Assembly: GCA_030648205.1 (NCBI GenBank)
Contig: JAUSIH010000029.1
Coordinates: forward strand, 1-49,089
Origin: Dehalococcoidia bacterium
Lineage (GTDB): Bacteria; Chloroflexota; Dehalococcoidia; JAUSIH01
Direction of reading: 5' to 3'
Length of the DNA: 49,089 nucleotides
The notes beneath the pieces are model-generated. The model was not told the DNA's origin and made no database searches. It saw only the letters and a list, made by a program, of their open reading frames with translations. The position numbers and the translations under genes were made by a program. This document shows, in pieces, positions 24,977 through 33,984 of this stretch (its first letter is position 1; the number at the start of each line of letters is the position of its first letter).

Positions 24977-26371
24977 CTACCGCCGTTTGTCCTTAAGCCC
25001 CGCGCGCTCCACGAAGCGATTGAGAGCGTGCTCCAGCACGGGGCCGCGCTCCCGCAGCTCGTAGTCCACCTCCGCCAGCGGCTTGTTCAGCTTCACCAGC
25101 CGCGATAGCGTGACAGGCGTCGCGTCAATCACCGTGTCGCACGGCGTGGCGCGAATGGTCGCCTCAAGCTCCCGCACCTGCGCCGGCGAGTAGCCCATCG
25201 CGGGCAGCGCCGCGTCGATGTGCGGAAACTTCGCGAACACCTCCCGCAGCGAACCCTGCGCGTACGGGCGCGGGTCCACCGCCCGCGCGCCAAGCCGCCG
25301 CGCCACCAGCGCGCCCGCGCCGGACGGCGCGCCGCCGTGCGTGAGCGTGGGGCCGTCCTCCACCACCAGAACGCGCTTGCCACGCACGAGGTCGGGCCTG
25401 TTCACCGTGGTCGCGAGGTCGGCGAGCGTGTGGGGCCGCCGAGGCCGCAGCGCGCGGATGTTGGCGAGCACCTGCCGCAGCCCCTCGCGCGGGGCGCTGT
25501 CCGCCTTCGTGACCACGAGCAGGTCCGCCATGCGGAAGTTCACCTCGCCCGGGTGGTAGGCCAACTCGTGGCCGGGCCGGTGCGGGTCAACGAGCGTGAT
25601 CAGCAGGTCGGGCCGCACGAACGGGAAGTCGTTGTTGCCACCGTCCCACAGGATGAAGTCGGCGCCCTTCTGGACAAGCGCCAGAATGCGCGCGTAGTCC
25701 ACGCCCGCGTAGATGGGCACGCCCAGCTTCACGTATGGCTCGTACTCCTCACGTTCCTCGATGGTGCAGTCGGCGGCGTCGATGTCGCGCAGCGAGACGA
25801 AGCGCTGCACCGCCTGCCGCTCCAGGTCGCCGTACGGCATCGGGTGGCGGATGACCGCGGGGCGCAGGCCACGCTCCAGCGCCCATTGCACAATGCGCCG
25901 CGACGCCGGGCTCTTGCCTACGCCCGTCCGCACGGCGCACACGGCCACGACAGGCAACGCCGAACGCAACATGGTATGCGCCGGCCCCAGCAACGCGAAG
26001 CTCGCGCCCGCCGCCTGCGCGATGGACGCCTTGTGCATAACCTCCGTATGCGGCAGGTCGCTGTACGCCAGAATAACCAGGTCCGCGCGGAGGCGGCGCA
26101 CCAGATTCGACAGGTCATCCTCCGGAAGAATCGGCACTCCCTTCGGGTAGAGCGCGCCCGCCAGCGACGGCGGGTACACCCGCCCGGCGATGTCCGGTAT
26201 CTGCGCCGCCGTGAACGCCACCACGCGCCACTCCGGCTTGTCGCGGAAGGCGACGTTGAAGTTGTGGAAGTCGCGGCCCGCCGCGCCCAGGATGATGACG
26301 CGCAACGGCCGGCGCTTCGTCGGGACGAACGGTAGCGGAAGCTCAACTTCAGGGGACGATACGCGTGCCAT
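24977..26371 (-). CDS. Cyclic 2,3-diphosphoglycerate synthetase-like GTPase (COG2403 type)
   Basis: This 464-residue protein has an N-terminal Rossmann-like start (RVIILGAAGRDFHNFNVAFR), a P-loop-like RTGVGKSPASRRI near 157, ADFILWDGGNNDFPF near 226, TLVDPHRPGHELAYHPGEVN and the base-recognition strand LLVVTKAD. This is the pattern of archaeal cyclic-2,3-diphosphoglycerate synthetase and its bacterial homologues. The start ATG 26371 follows GGAGGAGAGAG and overlaps the end of arcC by 23 bp. Whether the bacterial protein makes cDPG is unknown. Confidence 0.82.
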   Translation of the reverse strand: MARVSSPEVELPLPFVPTKRRPLRVIILGAAGRDFHNFNVAFRDKPEWRVVAFTAAQIPDIAGRVYPPSLAGALYPKGVPILPEDDLSNLVRRLRADLVILAYSDLPHTEVMHKASIAQAAGASFALLGPAHTMLRSALPVVAVCAVRTGVGKSPASRRIVQWALERGLRPAVIRHPMPYGDLERQAVQRFVSLRDIDAADCTIEEREEYEPYVKLGVPIYAGVDYARILALVQKGADFILWDGGNNDFPFVRPDLLITLVDPHRPGHELAYHPGEVNFRMADLLVVTKADSAPREGLRQVLANIRALRPRRPHTLADLATTVNRPDLVRGKRVLVVEDGPTLTHGGAPSGAGALVARRLGARAVDPRPYAQGSLREVFAKFPHIDAALPAMGYSPAQVRELEATIRATPCDTVIDATPVTLSRLVKLNKPLAEVDYELRERGPVLEHALNRFVERAGLKDKRR

Positions 26372-27293
26372 CTCTCTCCTCCAGCGCCGCCTTTAACGCC
26401 TCCGGCGTGGTGATGAGCGCGGGACAGCCCGTGCGCTCCGCAAAGTCGGCGGCGGCCTCCACCTTGGGCCCCATGCTGCCGGGCGGGAAGTGACCCTCAG
26501 CCAGGTAGCGGCGCGCCTGTGCGGCGGTCATGCGGTCAATGTCTTTCCGCCTGGGCGTGTTGTACCACAGCGCCGCTTTCCGCACGTCCGTCAGCATAAT
26601 GAGCAGCTTCGCCCTCAACGTCACCGCCAGGCACGCCGACGCCAGGTCCTTGTCTATCACCGCGTCCACGCCCTCCAGCCTGCCGCCGCGCTCGACGACA
26701 GGGATGCCACCACCGCCCGCGGTGATGACCACCACATCCTGCGCCGCGAGGCGTCGAACGGTGTCAGCCTCCACGATACGCAGCGGCCTCGGCGAGGCGA
26801 CCACGCGCCGCCAGCCATACCCGTCCGCGAACGCGAGCGGGACGCCGCGCTTCCGCAGCGGCCTCGCCTGGCGCTCCGTGTAGAACGGGCCGATAGGCTT
26901 CGTCGGCATGTGGAACGCGGGGTCGTTCAGGTCAACAAGCACCTGCGTCAGCACGGTGACGACGGCGTGCGGGAGGCGGGAGCGCCGCAGCTCGTTGTGC
27001 AGCGACTGCTGGATGATGTAGCCGATCTCGCCGCCGGACTCGGCGACGGCCACGGAGAGCGGGATGGGGTACGCCTTCTTCGCGGCGATCTCAGAGCGCA
27101 GCAGGATGTTGCCCACCTGCGGGCCGTTGCCGTGCGTGAGCACCACATCCCAGCCGCGGCGGAAGAGGACCATCATGTGGCGCATGGCGCGCTGGCACGC
27201 GCGGAACTGCCCAGCGACAGTCGGCTTCTCGCCCTTCGGCAGCAGCGCGTGTCCGCCCAGCGCGACGACGGCCATGGGACGCGTGGGGATCAT
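26349..27293 (-). CDS. arcC: Carbamate kinase-like protein
   Basis: This 314-residue amino-acid-kinase fold protein reversibly transfers phosphate between ATP and carbamate. Motifs are VVALGGHALL at the start, LTHGNGPQVGNILLR near 53, TAGGGGIPVVERGGRLEGVD near 192 with DKDLASACLA, and the end region HFPPGSMGPKVEAAADF, all typical of ArcC. It overlaps the downstream cpgS-like gene by 23 bp, so the two are certainly one message. No arginine deiminase genes are nearby, which speaks against a standard arginine-fermentation role. Confidence 0.92.
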   Translation of the reverse strand: MIPTRPMAVVALGGHALLPKGEKPTVAGQFRACQRAMRHMMVLFRRGWDVVLTHGNGPQVGNILLRSEIAAKKAYPIPLSVAVAESGGEIGYIIQQSLHNELRRSRLPHAVVTVLTQVLVDLNDPAFHMPTKPIGPFYTERQARPLRKRGVPLAFADGYGWRRVVASPRPLRIVEADTVRRLAAQDVVVITAGGGGIPVVERGGRLEGVDAVIDKDLASACLAVTLRAKLLIMLTDVRKAALWYNTPRRKDIDRMTAAQARRYLAEGHFPPGSMGPKVEAAADFAERTGCPALITTPEALKAALEERDGTRIVP

Positions 27294-27464
27294 CGCGTAC
27301 CTTACCCCCTGGGTCTCCCTTTCAAGTGTACGCTCTCAATGGCCCTGTCTGGTCAGCCCCCAAGCAATCGGGACCATCGCGCGCGGTATGTGGTCACTAT
27401 GACACGGCGGACTCCGCGGTACAAGCTCCGAATCACAGAACCCCCTAGAGAGAGCACTGCCCGG

Positions 27465-27493
27465 TTGACGGCGCGGGGCGGCTCCCGTAAAAT
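27465..27493 (+). promoter_or_regulatory. Promoter of the M16 peptidase gene
   Basis: This holds -35 TTGACG (27465-27470), a 17-bp spacer and -10 TAAAAT (27488-27493), with transcription starting near 27500, about 60 nt before the ATG. Confidence 0.65.
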
Positions 27494-27561
27494 GAAGGGT
27501 ACTCACAGTTTATGTCGCGTTCGCATTCCCCCATCGCATCGCCCGCAGGATGAAGGATACT

Positions 27562-28824
27562 ATGTACCAGAAGACCACCCTGGACAACGGGTTACGCATC
27601 CTCACCTCGTCCATGCCCCACACCCGCTCGGTCAGCCTTAGCTTCTATACAGGCGCGGGATCACGCTACGAAGAGGACCGCGAGGCAGGCATCTCGCACT
27701 TCATCGAGCACCTGATGTTCAAAGGGACGCAGCGCAGGCCTACGTCGAAAGAGGTCAGCGAGGCCATCGAGAGCGTGGGCGGCGTCCTGAACGGCGGGAC
27801 CGACCGGGAGCTGACCATCTACTGGAGCAAGGTGCCCCGGCCCCACTTCCCTCTGGCTCTGGATGTTCTGGTGGACATGCTCCGCAACTCCAAGTTTGAC
27901 GCCGCGGACGTGGTCAAGGAACGCCAGGTCGTCATCGAAGAAATCAACATGGTGAACGACTCCCCCCACCAGCGGGTGGACGTTCTCATTGACGAGGTGG
28001 TCTGGCCGGGCCAGCCCCTGGGCCGTGAGATAGGCGGCAGCCGGGAGACCGTCAGCTCGTTTGAGCGCGCACATGCCGTGAACTACCTGGCCCAGCAGTA
28101 CGGCTCGGGCAACACCGTCGTCAGCGTGGCCGGCAACATCAGCCACGACGAGGTGGTGGACGCCGTGAGCAAGGCCCTGGGCGACTGGCGTCCCGCAACG
28201 CCGCGGCCTTTCTTCCCCGCGCTGAACGGGCAGCACGGCCCTCGGGTGAAGGTGGAGTACCGCCGCACCGAGCAGGCCTACCTGATACTGGCCGTTCCGG
28301 GAGTCTACCTGTCCCACCCGGACCAGTATGCCCTGAACATCCTAAACATCATTCTGGGTGGCGGCATGAGCAGCCGCCTGTTCATGGAGATACGGGAGAA
28401 GCGCGGCCTGGCCTACGACGTCTATAGCTACAACAACCACCTCCTGGACACGGGGGCCTTCGCCGTCTTCGCGGGCGTTGACCCCAAGCGCATCGGAGAC
28501 GCCCTGCAGGCCATTCTGCAGGAGCTGGCCCGCATCCGCGACGACGTGCGTGAGGAGGAGGTCCAAAAGGCGAAAGACCTGACGAAGGGCCGCATGCTCC
28601 TGCGGATGGAGGATACGCGAAGCGTCTCCTCATGGCTGGGTTCGCAGGAGGCCCTGTTGGGTCGCGTCAAGACGGTGGACGAGGCGGTGCAGCAGGTGGA
28701 TGCTGTTCCGTTGGAGGATGTCCAACGGGTAGCCCGACAACTCCTGGTCCAGGACAAGCTCAATCTGGCCGTCGTCGGCCCGTACAAGAGCGACAAGCGG
28801 TTCCTCCCCCTCCTCAAGATGTAG
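27562..28824 (+). CDS. M16-family zinc peptidase (processing-peptidase-like)
   Basis: This 420-residue M16B peptidase carries the inverted zinc motif HFIEH (residues 46-50) in GISHFIEHLMFKGT. The third ligand region is KERQVVIEEINMVNDSPHQ, and the R/Y substrate-binding pair is in LGGGMSSRLFMEIREKRGL. Such enzymes act on peptides, often as dimers of an active and an inactive subunit. Only one gene is present here. The ATG at 27562 has GAAGGA upstream, whereas the earlier ATG at 27550 has no ribosome site. Confidence 0.92.
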   Translation: MYQKTTLDNGLRILTSSMPHTRSVSLSFYTGAGSRYEEDREAGISHFIEHLMFKGTQRRPTSKEVSEAIESVGGVLNGGTDRELTIYWSKVPRPHFPLALDVLVDMLRNSKFDAADVVKERQVVIEEINMVNDSPHQRVDVLIDEVVWPGQPLGREIGGSRETVSSFERAHAVNYLAQQYGSGNTVVSVAGNISHDEVVDAVSKALGDWRPATPRPFFPALNGQHGPRVKVEYRRTEQAYLILAVPGVYLSHPDQYALNILNIILGGGMSSRLFMEIREKRGLAYDVYSYNNHLLDTGAFAVFAGVDPKRIGDALQAILQELARIRDDVREEEVQKAKDLTKGRMLLRMEDTRSVSSWLGSQEALLGRVKTVDEAVQQVDAVPLEDVQRVARQLLVQDKLNLAVVGPYKSDKRFLPLLKM

Positions 28825-28901
28825 GGCATCGCGTCGGCGCCAGCCCCACGGGAGCAAGACACCAGCCCCCGCTGCAAGCGGAACGCTGGTGTGCGGCAAA
28901 A

Positions 28902-28930
28902 GAGCGGCGGGTCCGCCGCTCTTTTATTTT
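28902..28930 (+). terminator. Intrinsic terminator after the M16 peptidase gene
   Basis: The hairpin GAGCGGCG/GGTC/CGCCGCTC (8 bp, perfect) is followed by TTTTATTTT. It separates the peptidase from maf, which starts 14 bp later. Confidence 0.9.
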
Positions 28931-28943
28931 GCCAGGCAGGGAT

Positions 28944-29645
28944 ATGCCCACAGCAAAAGAGACAGGGCAAACGCTCGTCCTCGCCTCGGCGTCACCCCGG
29001 CGCAAGGAGCTGCTGGCGCACTGGGGCGTGCCGTTCCACGTCGTCGCGCCGCATGTGGATGAGGAGGCCGTCCCGCCGGGCGCCACGCCTGAAGAGACGG
29101 CATGCCGCATCGCCCACGCCAAGGCCCGCGCGGTAGCGGAGCGTCATCCGCACGCGCTGGTCATAGGGGCGGACACAATCGTGGCGGACCGCTGGGGCAT
29201 GCTGGGCAAGCCCCGCTCCGCCGACGACGCGCGCCGAATGCTGCGGCGTCTGCGGGCACGCCGTCATCGGGTCATCACAGGGGTCGCGCTGGTGCGACTG
29301 CACCCCAGGCTGGACGTGGTCAACCACGCCGTGAGCCATGTGACCATGCGCGCCTACACCGACGCCGAGATTGCGGCGTACGTCGCGTCCGGCGACCCGC
29401 TGGACAAGGCGGGCGCGTATGCCATTCAACACCCGATCTTCGCCCCCGCGTCCGCCGTAGTGGGCTGCTACTGCAACGTGGTGGGCCTCCCTTTATTGCA
29501 CCTGTGCGCGTTGCTGCGGCAGGCGGGGTTCGCGCTTCCCCAGGCCAGCCCGGCCGCTCTCCCACGCGCGTGTGCCCGCTGCACGGACGCGGCTGGCGCA
29601 ACAACGGGCTTCCGGTCTGACATACGGCGCCCGTCCTCGCTATAA
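28944..29645 (+). CDS. maf: Maf-family nucleoside triphosphate pyrophosphatase
   Basis: This house-cleaning enzyme removes non-canonical NTPs and is linked to division control. Motifs are LVLASASPRRKELL near residue 11, LVIGADTIVADRW near 71, GKPRSADDARRML and KAGAYAIQ. The 233-residue length is longer than the usual 190-210 because of an Ala/Arg/Cys-rich C-terminal tail of about 35 residues. The stop codon TAA lies inside the TATAAT element of the tatA promoter. Confidence 0.93.
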   Translation: MPTAKETGQTLVLASASPRRKELLAHWGVPFHVVAPHVDEEAVPPGATPEETACRIAHAKARAVAERHPHALVIGADTIVADRWGMLGKPRSADDARRMLRRLRARRHRVITGVALVRLHPRLDVVNHAVSHVTMRAYTDAEIAAYVASGDPLDKAGAYAIQHPIFAPASAVVGCYCNVVGLPLLHLCALLRQAGFALPQASPAALPRACARCTDAAGATTGFRSDIRRPSSL

Positions 29646-29646
29646 T
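29617..29646 (+). promoter_or_regulatory. Promoter of tatA-tatC
   Basis: This holds -35 CTGACA, an 18-bp spacer and a perfect -10 TATAAT (29641-29646), which overlaps the maf stop codon. Transcription would start near 29653. Confidence 0.7.
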
Positions 29647-29683
29647 GGGTTGAGCGCCAACGAACGGTTGAAGGGGCACGATC

Positions 29684-30043
29684 GTGGACTTCATGGGCAT
29701 CGGGTGGATGGAGGTCCTCGTCATCCTCGTGGTGGCGCTCCTCGTGCTGGGCCCCGATAAGCTGCCGGATGTCGCCCGAAACGTCGGCAAGTCGGTGCGT
29801 GAGGTGCAGCAGGCGCTTCGTGAGACGACCCGCGTTCTCACGGAGGAGGAGCCGGAGGATGCCCGCAAGACGCGAGAGACCATAGCCGCGCAGCGCCAGA
29901 GCGCCCAGCTCCCGGCCGCGCCCGTCGCCAACGCCAGGCCCGCCGAGGGACAGGCGCCGCCGGCAGCCCCCGGGACAGCCCAGGCGCAGCAGCCGCAGCC
30001 CGTCAGCCAGGGCGAGCCCAGGCCGCAGCAGACCCCTCGCTAG
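29684..30043 (+). CDS. tatA: Twin-arginine translocase TatA/TatB-type subunit
   Basis: This 119-residue protein has one N-terminal helix (IGWMEVLVILVVALLVLGPD), the conserved GPDKLPDVARNVGKSVRE hinge and amphipathic helix, and a disordered Pro/Ala/Gln-rich tail. It forms the Tat pore for folded proteins with the TatC encoded 18 bp downstream. The GTG start at 29684 has AAGGGG upstream. An in-frame ATG at 29693 is the alternative. Confidence 0.92.
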   Translation: MDFMGIGWMEVLVILVVALLVLGPDKLPDVARNVGKSVREVQQALRETTRVLTEEEPEDARKTRETIAAQRQSAQLPAAPVANARPAEGQAPPAAPGTAQAQQPQPVSQGEPRPQQTPR

Positions 30044-30061
30044 GCGGAGATGATTTAAGCC

Positions 30062-30796
30062 GTGCCCGAAGACAGAAGCCTGACACTGACGGAGCACCTC
30101 CGCGAACTGCGCTCCCGCCTCATCAAGGTCGTCATCGCCCTGGGTGTGGCCACTCTCCTCGCCTTGATCTTCACCGACCGGATATTCCGCTTGCTCCTTG
30201 TGCCCGCGGGCGACATCAAGCTCGTTTTCATTGAAGTCACCGAAATGCTGGGCACCTACTTCAAGGTAGCCCTGCTTTCTGGCTTCGTCCTCGCTTTGCC
30301 TTTCATCCTGTACCAGGTGGTCATGTTCGTCGCGCCCGGCCTGAGGCCTCAGGAGCGCAGGTGGTTGTACATCTTCCTGCCCGCGGCGGTCGTCTCGTTC
30401 GTGATAGGCGCCCTCTTTTGCTACTTCCTCATGCTGCCCGCCGCCCTCAAATTCCTGCTCTCTTTTGGCGCCGACCTTGTCACTCCCCAGATACGAATAA
30501 GCAACTATGTTGACCTTGTCCTAGGCATGATGTTATGGGTGGGGATTGTATTTGAGACTCCGCTGGTCATGTACTTCCTGGCCCGTCTGGGCATCGTGAC
30601 GCCCCAGGCGCTTGGGCGCTTCCGCAAGTTCTTCATCGTGCTTGCGTTCATCATAGCCGCCGTCATCACGCCCACGCCGGACCCCATCACCCAGACGCTG
30701 GTCGCCGTGGCGATGATTGCGCTCTACGAAGTCGGGGTGCTGCTGGCCCGCCTGGCGGCGCGGCAGCGCCGACGCGCCAGCGAGTCCGCCTCCTAG
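30062..30796 (+). CDS. tatC: Twin-arginine translocase subunit TatC
   Basis: This 244-residue, six-helix TatC is the receptor for twin-arginine signals. The N-terminal motif LTEHLRELRSRLIK, ALPFILYQVVMFVAPGLRPQERR, and the loop with Glu in IVFETPLVMYFLARLGIV are all present. The GTG start follows tatA closely. It precedes recF, which has its own promoter. Confidence 0.95.
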   Translation: MPEDRSLTLTEHLRELRSRLIKVVIALGVATLLALIFTDRIFRLLLVPAGDIKLVFIEVTEMLGTYFKVALLSGFVLALPFILYQVVMFVAPGLRPQERRWLYIFLPAAVVSFVIGALFCYFLMLPAALKFLLSFGADLVTPQIRISNYVDLVLGMMLWVGIVFETPLVMYFLARLGIVTPQALGRFRKFFIVLAFIIAAVITPTPDPITQTLVAVAMIALYEVGVLLARLAARQRRRASESAS

Positions 30797-30800
30797 CGCT

Positions 30801-30830
30801 TTGACCGCTCAAGCGAGCGCCAGCTACAAT
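30801..30830 (+). promoter_or_regulatory. Promoter of recF
   Basis: This holds -35 TTGACC (30801-30806), an 18-bp spacer and -10 TACAAT (30825-30830), about 35 bp before the recF ATG. Confidence 0.65.
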
Positions 30831-30864
30831 AGGCCGGACGCGGGGAAGGCTATGGGCAAAACCC

Positions 30865-32070
30865 ATGTATATCCGACTTCTGTCTCTATCCAACTTCCGT
30901 AACTACGCGGACCTGGAGATTGGGCTGCCTCCGGGCGTCTGCATCTTCTGGGGCGGCAACGGGCAGGGCAAGACGAACCTCCTGGAAGCCGCCTACTTCC
31001 TGGCGACCACCCGCTCCTTTCGGGCCGAGGCGGAGCGCGAGGTGGTGCGATGGGATGCGTGGACCGACCCCATTCCCGCGGGGCGCATCATGGGACAGAT
31101 AGCAACGACTCGCGGCCCTACCACCATCGAGGTGGTGCTGCACGCGGCCCGACGGGAGGCGCCCCCAGCACCGGCGGAAGGCCAGCGGCCACTGGTGCAG
31201 AAGCGCGTCCGCGTGAACGGCCTGACCAAACGCGCCAGCGACGCCGTCGGCGAGCTCATCGCCGTGCTGTTCAGCGCCACGGAGATACATCTGGTGGACG
31301 GCTCGCCATCCGACAGGCGCCGCTATCTGGACACGGCGGCGAGCCAGGTTGACCGGCGCTACCGGCAGGTACTGGCCCGCTACAGCCAGGTGGTCGCGCA
31401 GCGCAACAGCCTGCTGAAGGCGGTGCAGGAGGGACGCGCCCGGCGCGAGGAGCTTGCTTTCTGGGACGACGAGATGGTGCAGCAGGGAGCGGCCCTGATG
31501 CTGATGCGCCGCGACCTCGTAGCCGAGGTCAGCCCCCGGGCGCGGGAGGTCCACGCGCATCTGACCGAGGGGCGGGAAGACCTGGACGCGGAGTACCGGC
31601 CCGCCCTTCCGCTGCCCACTGTACCCAGCGCAGCGTCCGTGGCAGCGGCCTTCCGTCGCGCCCTGGCGGAAGGCGTGGCGCGGGACATCGCGGCGGGCAT
31701 GTCGCTCGTCGGGCCGCACAGGGACGATCTCTCCTTTCTTGTGGAGGGCGTGGACATGGCCATGTACGGCTCCCGGGGCCAACAGCGGACCATCGCCCTG
31801 AGCATGAAGCTGGCGGAGGCTGCGTTCATGGAGGCGCGCCGCAGCGACAAGCCGGTGCTCATTCTGGACGACGTCTTCTCGGAGTTGGACACGCCACGCC
31901 GCCGGCAGTTGATGAGCGCGATGGGCCGATTTGAGCAGGTGCTCATTACATGTACGGATATGGACCCCTTCGATGATGCGTTCCTGGAGCGCGCTACTGT
32001 ATACTGGGTGCAGGATGGCCGTGTGGAGGCGCAACGCCTCCCCGCCGAGGTGCGCGAGCGGTCGCCGTGA
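30865..32070 (+). CDS. recF: DNA replication and repair protein RecF
   Basis: RecF is an SMC-like ATPase that helps load RecA at gaps. It has 401 residues with MYIRLLSLSNFRNYADL at the start, Walker A WGGNGQGKTNLLEA near 31, the signature YGSRGQQRTIALSMKLAE near 303 and Walker B VLILDDVFSELD near 330. It lies away from dnaA/dnaN/gyrB, the usual place, and next to tatC and an S1C protease. The ribosome site is weak. Confidence 0.95.
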   Translation: MYIRLLSLSNFRNYADLEIGLPPGVCIFWGGNGQGKTNLLEAAYFLATTRSFRAEAEREVVRWDAWTDPIPAGRIMGQIATTRGPTTIEVVLHAARREAPPAPAEGQRPLVQKRVRVNGLTKRASDAVGELIAVLFSATEIHLVDGSPSDRRRYLDTAASQVDRRYRQVLARYSQVVAQRNSLLKAVQEGRARREELAFWDDEMVQQGAALMLMRRDLVAEVSPRAREVHAHLTEGREDLDAEYRPALPLPTVPSAASVAAAFRRALAEGVARDIAAGMSLVGPHRDDLSFLVEGVDMAMYGSRGQQRTIALSMKLAEAAFMEARRSDKPVLILDDVFSELDTPRRRQLMSAMGRFEQVLITCTDMDPFDDAFLERATVYWVQDGRVEAQRLPAEVRERSP

Positions 32071-32086
32071 TGCGGGAGGGGAAAGT

Positions 32087-32977
32087 TTGACGGCTCTGCG
32101 GCTGCCTCTGGAAGTTGCGGCGCTCATCAGCGCGGTAGCGCTTCTGGCTGGCTGCGCCGACGACCGCCTGGCCGACATGCAGAAGCAACTGACGCTTCAG
32201 AACGAGCAGTTGGCACGGATAGAGGCTGTCATGGCCACCGTGACCGCCCCGACACCGACTCCCACCGCCACTCCCATCCCAACCCCCACTCCCATACCCA
32301 CACCCACACCCGTGCCCACCCCGACACCGACTCCCATTCCAACTCCTACGCCGCTCCCGACGCCGCGGCCCGTGACGCTGGGAAACGTTCTGGAGAAGAC
32401 CATCGTGAAGGTCCGCCCGTCCGTGGTGCGGATAATCAACAACCAGGCGCGCGTCACCGGCTCAGGCATCGTGCTGGACGGGGCCGGACATATCCTGACC
32501 AACAATCATGTGGTCGTCTCGGCCAGCGTTGTCACGATCGTGATGGAGGACGCGCCGCCGGTGACGGGACAGGTGATAGCAAGAGACACGGTCAGGGACC
32601 TGGCTATCGTGAAGATTCCCGCGGGCGGCCTCACGCCCGCGGTGCTGGGCTTGTCCGCGCCGGTGCGGCCCGGCGAGGAGGTCGTCGCGGTGGGCTACGC
32701 CCTGGGCATCGCGGGCCCGCCCACGGTCTCCTACGGCGTTGTCTCGGCCATCCGCGTGCAGCGGACTCCGAACCTGACCTATATCCAGACAGACGCCGCG
32801 GCCAACCCGGGGAGCAGCGGCGGCCCCCTGGTGAACCTGGACGGCGAAGTCATCGGCATCATCACGCAGCGAGTCCTCGCGCCGCCGGGAACCGCCCAGA
32901 CCGCGGAGGGGCTGAACTTCGCGACGGCCATAGACGGCATCCGCGCGGTGTTGCCCGACCTGCTGCGCGGGAACTAG
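32087..32977 (+). CDS. Trypsin-like S1C (DegP-type) protease lipoprotein
   Basis: This exported serine protease has 296 residues from the TTG at 32087, with GGGAGGGG upstream. A signal peptide with lipobox LLAGC is followed by a short coiled coil and a Pro-Thr repeat linker (about residues 50-95, TPTP/IPTP units). The catalytic domain has His in LTNNHVV, Asp in RDLAIVKIP and Ser in ANPGSSGGPLVN. No PDZ domain follows, unlike DegP. It probably sits on the outer face of the membrane. The nearby tat genes may be coincidental because the signal lacks a twin arginine. Confidence 0.9.
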   Translation: MTALRLPLEVAALISAVALLAGCADDRLADMQKQLTLQNEQLARIEAVMATVTAPTPTPTATPIPTPTPIPTPTPVPTPTPTPIPTPTPLPTPRPVTLGNVLEKTIVKVRPSVVRIINNQARVTGSGIVLDGAGHILTNNHVVVSASVVTIVMEDAPPVTGQVIARDTVRDLAIVKIPAGGLTPAVLGLSAPVRPGEEVVAVGYALGIAGPPTVSYGVVSAIRVQRTPNLTYIQTDAAANPGSSGGPLVNLDGEVIGIITQRVLAPPGTAQTAEGLNFATAIDGIRAVLPDLLRGN

Positions 32978-33039
32978 CCCCCACGGTCATCCCCCTTCAA
33001 TGGCGCGCCCCATCCTCGCCTGCGCGTAGGTAGACCCCC

Positions 33040-33984
33040 ATGCTGACCGACCTGCTCATCCTGGGACTGGCCGCCGCGCTGGACGCGGCCTTCGGCGAGC
33101 CGCCGCGCCCGCTGCACCCAGTCGTATGGATGGGCAAGGCCATCTCCCTGCTGGAGCGGCTGGCCCCGCGCGCCAGCCCACCGCGAGAGTTCGTGTACGG
33201 GCTGGGCATGGCCATCATCGTGACCGTCGTGGCGGGCGGCGTGGCCGCTGTCGCCGTGGCGGCGGCGCGCGGCGTGAGCGCGGTCGCCTACGTGATCGTT
33301 GGCGCGCTGCTCCTGAAAGGCGTCTCCGCCGTGCGGGAGCTGGCGGCCTCCGCGGAGCGGGTGCGCGCGTCGCTGGCCGCGGGCGACCTTGAGGGCGCGC
33401 GCAACGCCGTCAGGGCCATCGTCGGACGGGAGACGGCGCAGCTTGCGCCGGAGATGGTGGCGTCGGCTGCGGTCGAGTCGGTGGCGGAAAACAGCACGGA
33501 CGCGTTCATCGGCCCGTGGCTCTACTTCGCCCTGTTCGGCGTGCCCGGCGCCGTCATCTACCGCGCCATCAATACGCTGGACAGCATGGTGGGACATCGG
33601 GGAAGGTACGAGTGGCTGGGCAAGGCGTCGGCCATGCTGGACACGGCGGCGAACCTCGTTCCGGCCCGGCTGACCGGCCTGCTCATCGTCGCCGCCAGCG
33701 TCGTGGCGGGTTGCGACGGCCGGGGCGCATGGCGCGTCATGTGGCGCGACCACGGCGTGACCGCCAGTCCCAACGCGGGCTGGACCATGAGCGCGATGGC
33801 GGGCGCGCTCGGCGTGCGACTGGAGAAAGTCGGCCACTACGCGCTCGGCCCTTCCGTGGAAGGGCGCCCGCCGCGGCCCGACGACATCCGCTCCGCGACG
33901 CGCATCATGTGGGTGGCGGCAACGCTCGGCCTGCTCATTGCGCTGGGGATGGCCGCCGCGCTGCGAGCGCTGGCTACAGGGTAG
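33040..33984 (+). CDS. cbiB: Adenosylcobinamide-phosphate synthase CbiB/CobD
   Basis: This membrane enzyme attaches aminopropanol phosphate to adenosylcobyrate in cobalamin synthesis. It has 314 residues. Family pattern: LDAAFGEPPRPLHPVVWMGK, AAVESVAENSTDAFIGPWLYF, INTLDSMVGHRGRYEWLG and SPNAGWTMSAMAGALGV. In the C-terminal part, the loop GPSVEGRPPRP is encoded by an 18-nt palindrome also seen in other genes here. No other cobalamin-synthesis genes are adjacent. It converges with the SnoaL-like gene, overlapping by 11 bp. Confidence 0.94.
   Translation: MLTDLLILGLAAALDAAFGEPPRPLHPVVWMGKAISLLERLAPRASPPREFVYGLGMAIIVTVVAGGVAAVAVAAARGVSAVAYVIVGALLLKGVSAVRELAASAERVRASLAAGDLEGARNAVRAIVGRETAQLAPEMVASAAVESVAENSTDAFIGPWLYFALFGVPGAVIYRAINTLDSMVGHRGRYEWLGKASAMLDTAANLVPARLTGLLIVAASVVAGCDGRGAWRVMWRDHGVTASPNAGWTMSAMAGALGVRLEKVGHYALGPSVEGRPPRPDDIRSATRIMWVAATLGLLIALGMAAALRALATG
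33848..33865. repeat. In-frame palindrome inside cbiB
   Basis: GCCCTTCC-GT-GGAAGGGC, with 8-bp arms, encodes Pro-Ser-Val-Glu-Gly in the loop between two conserved blocks. The same palindrome core occurs in recG and twice in fakA. Confidence 0.7.

Noticed and set aside
32255-32365. Possible tandem-repeat array or CRISPR-like pattern
   Set aside because: The repeats are Pro-Thr codons of a linker in the S1C protease, irregular in length and without spacers.
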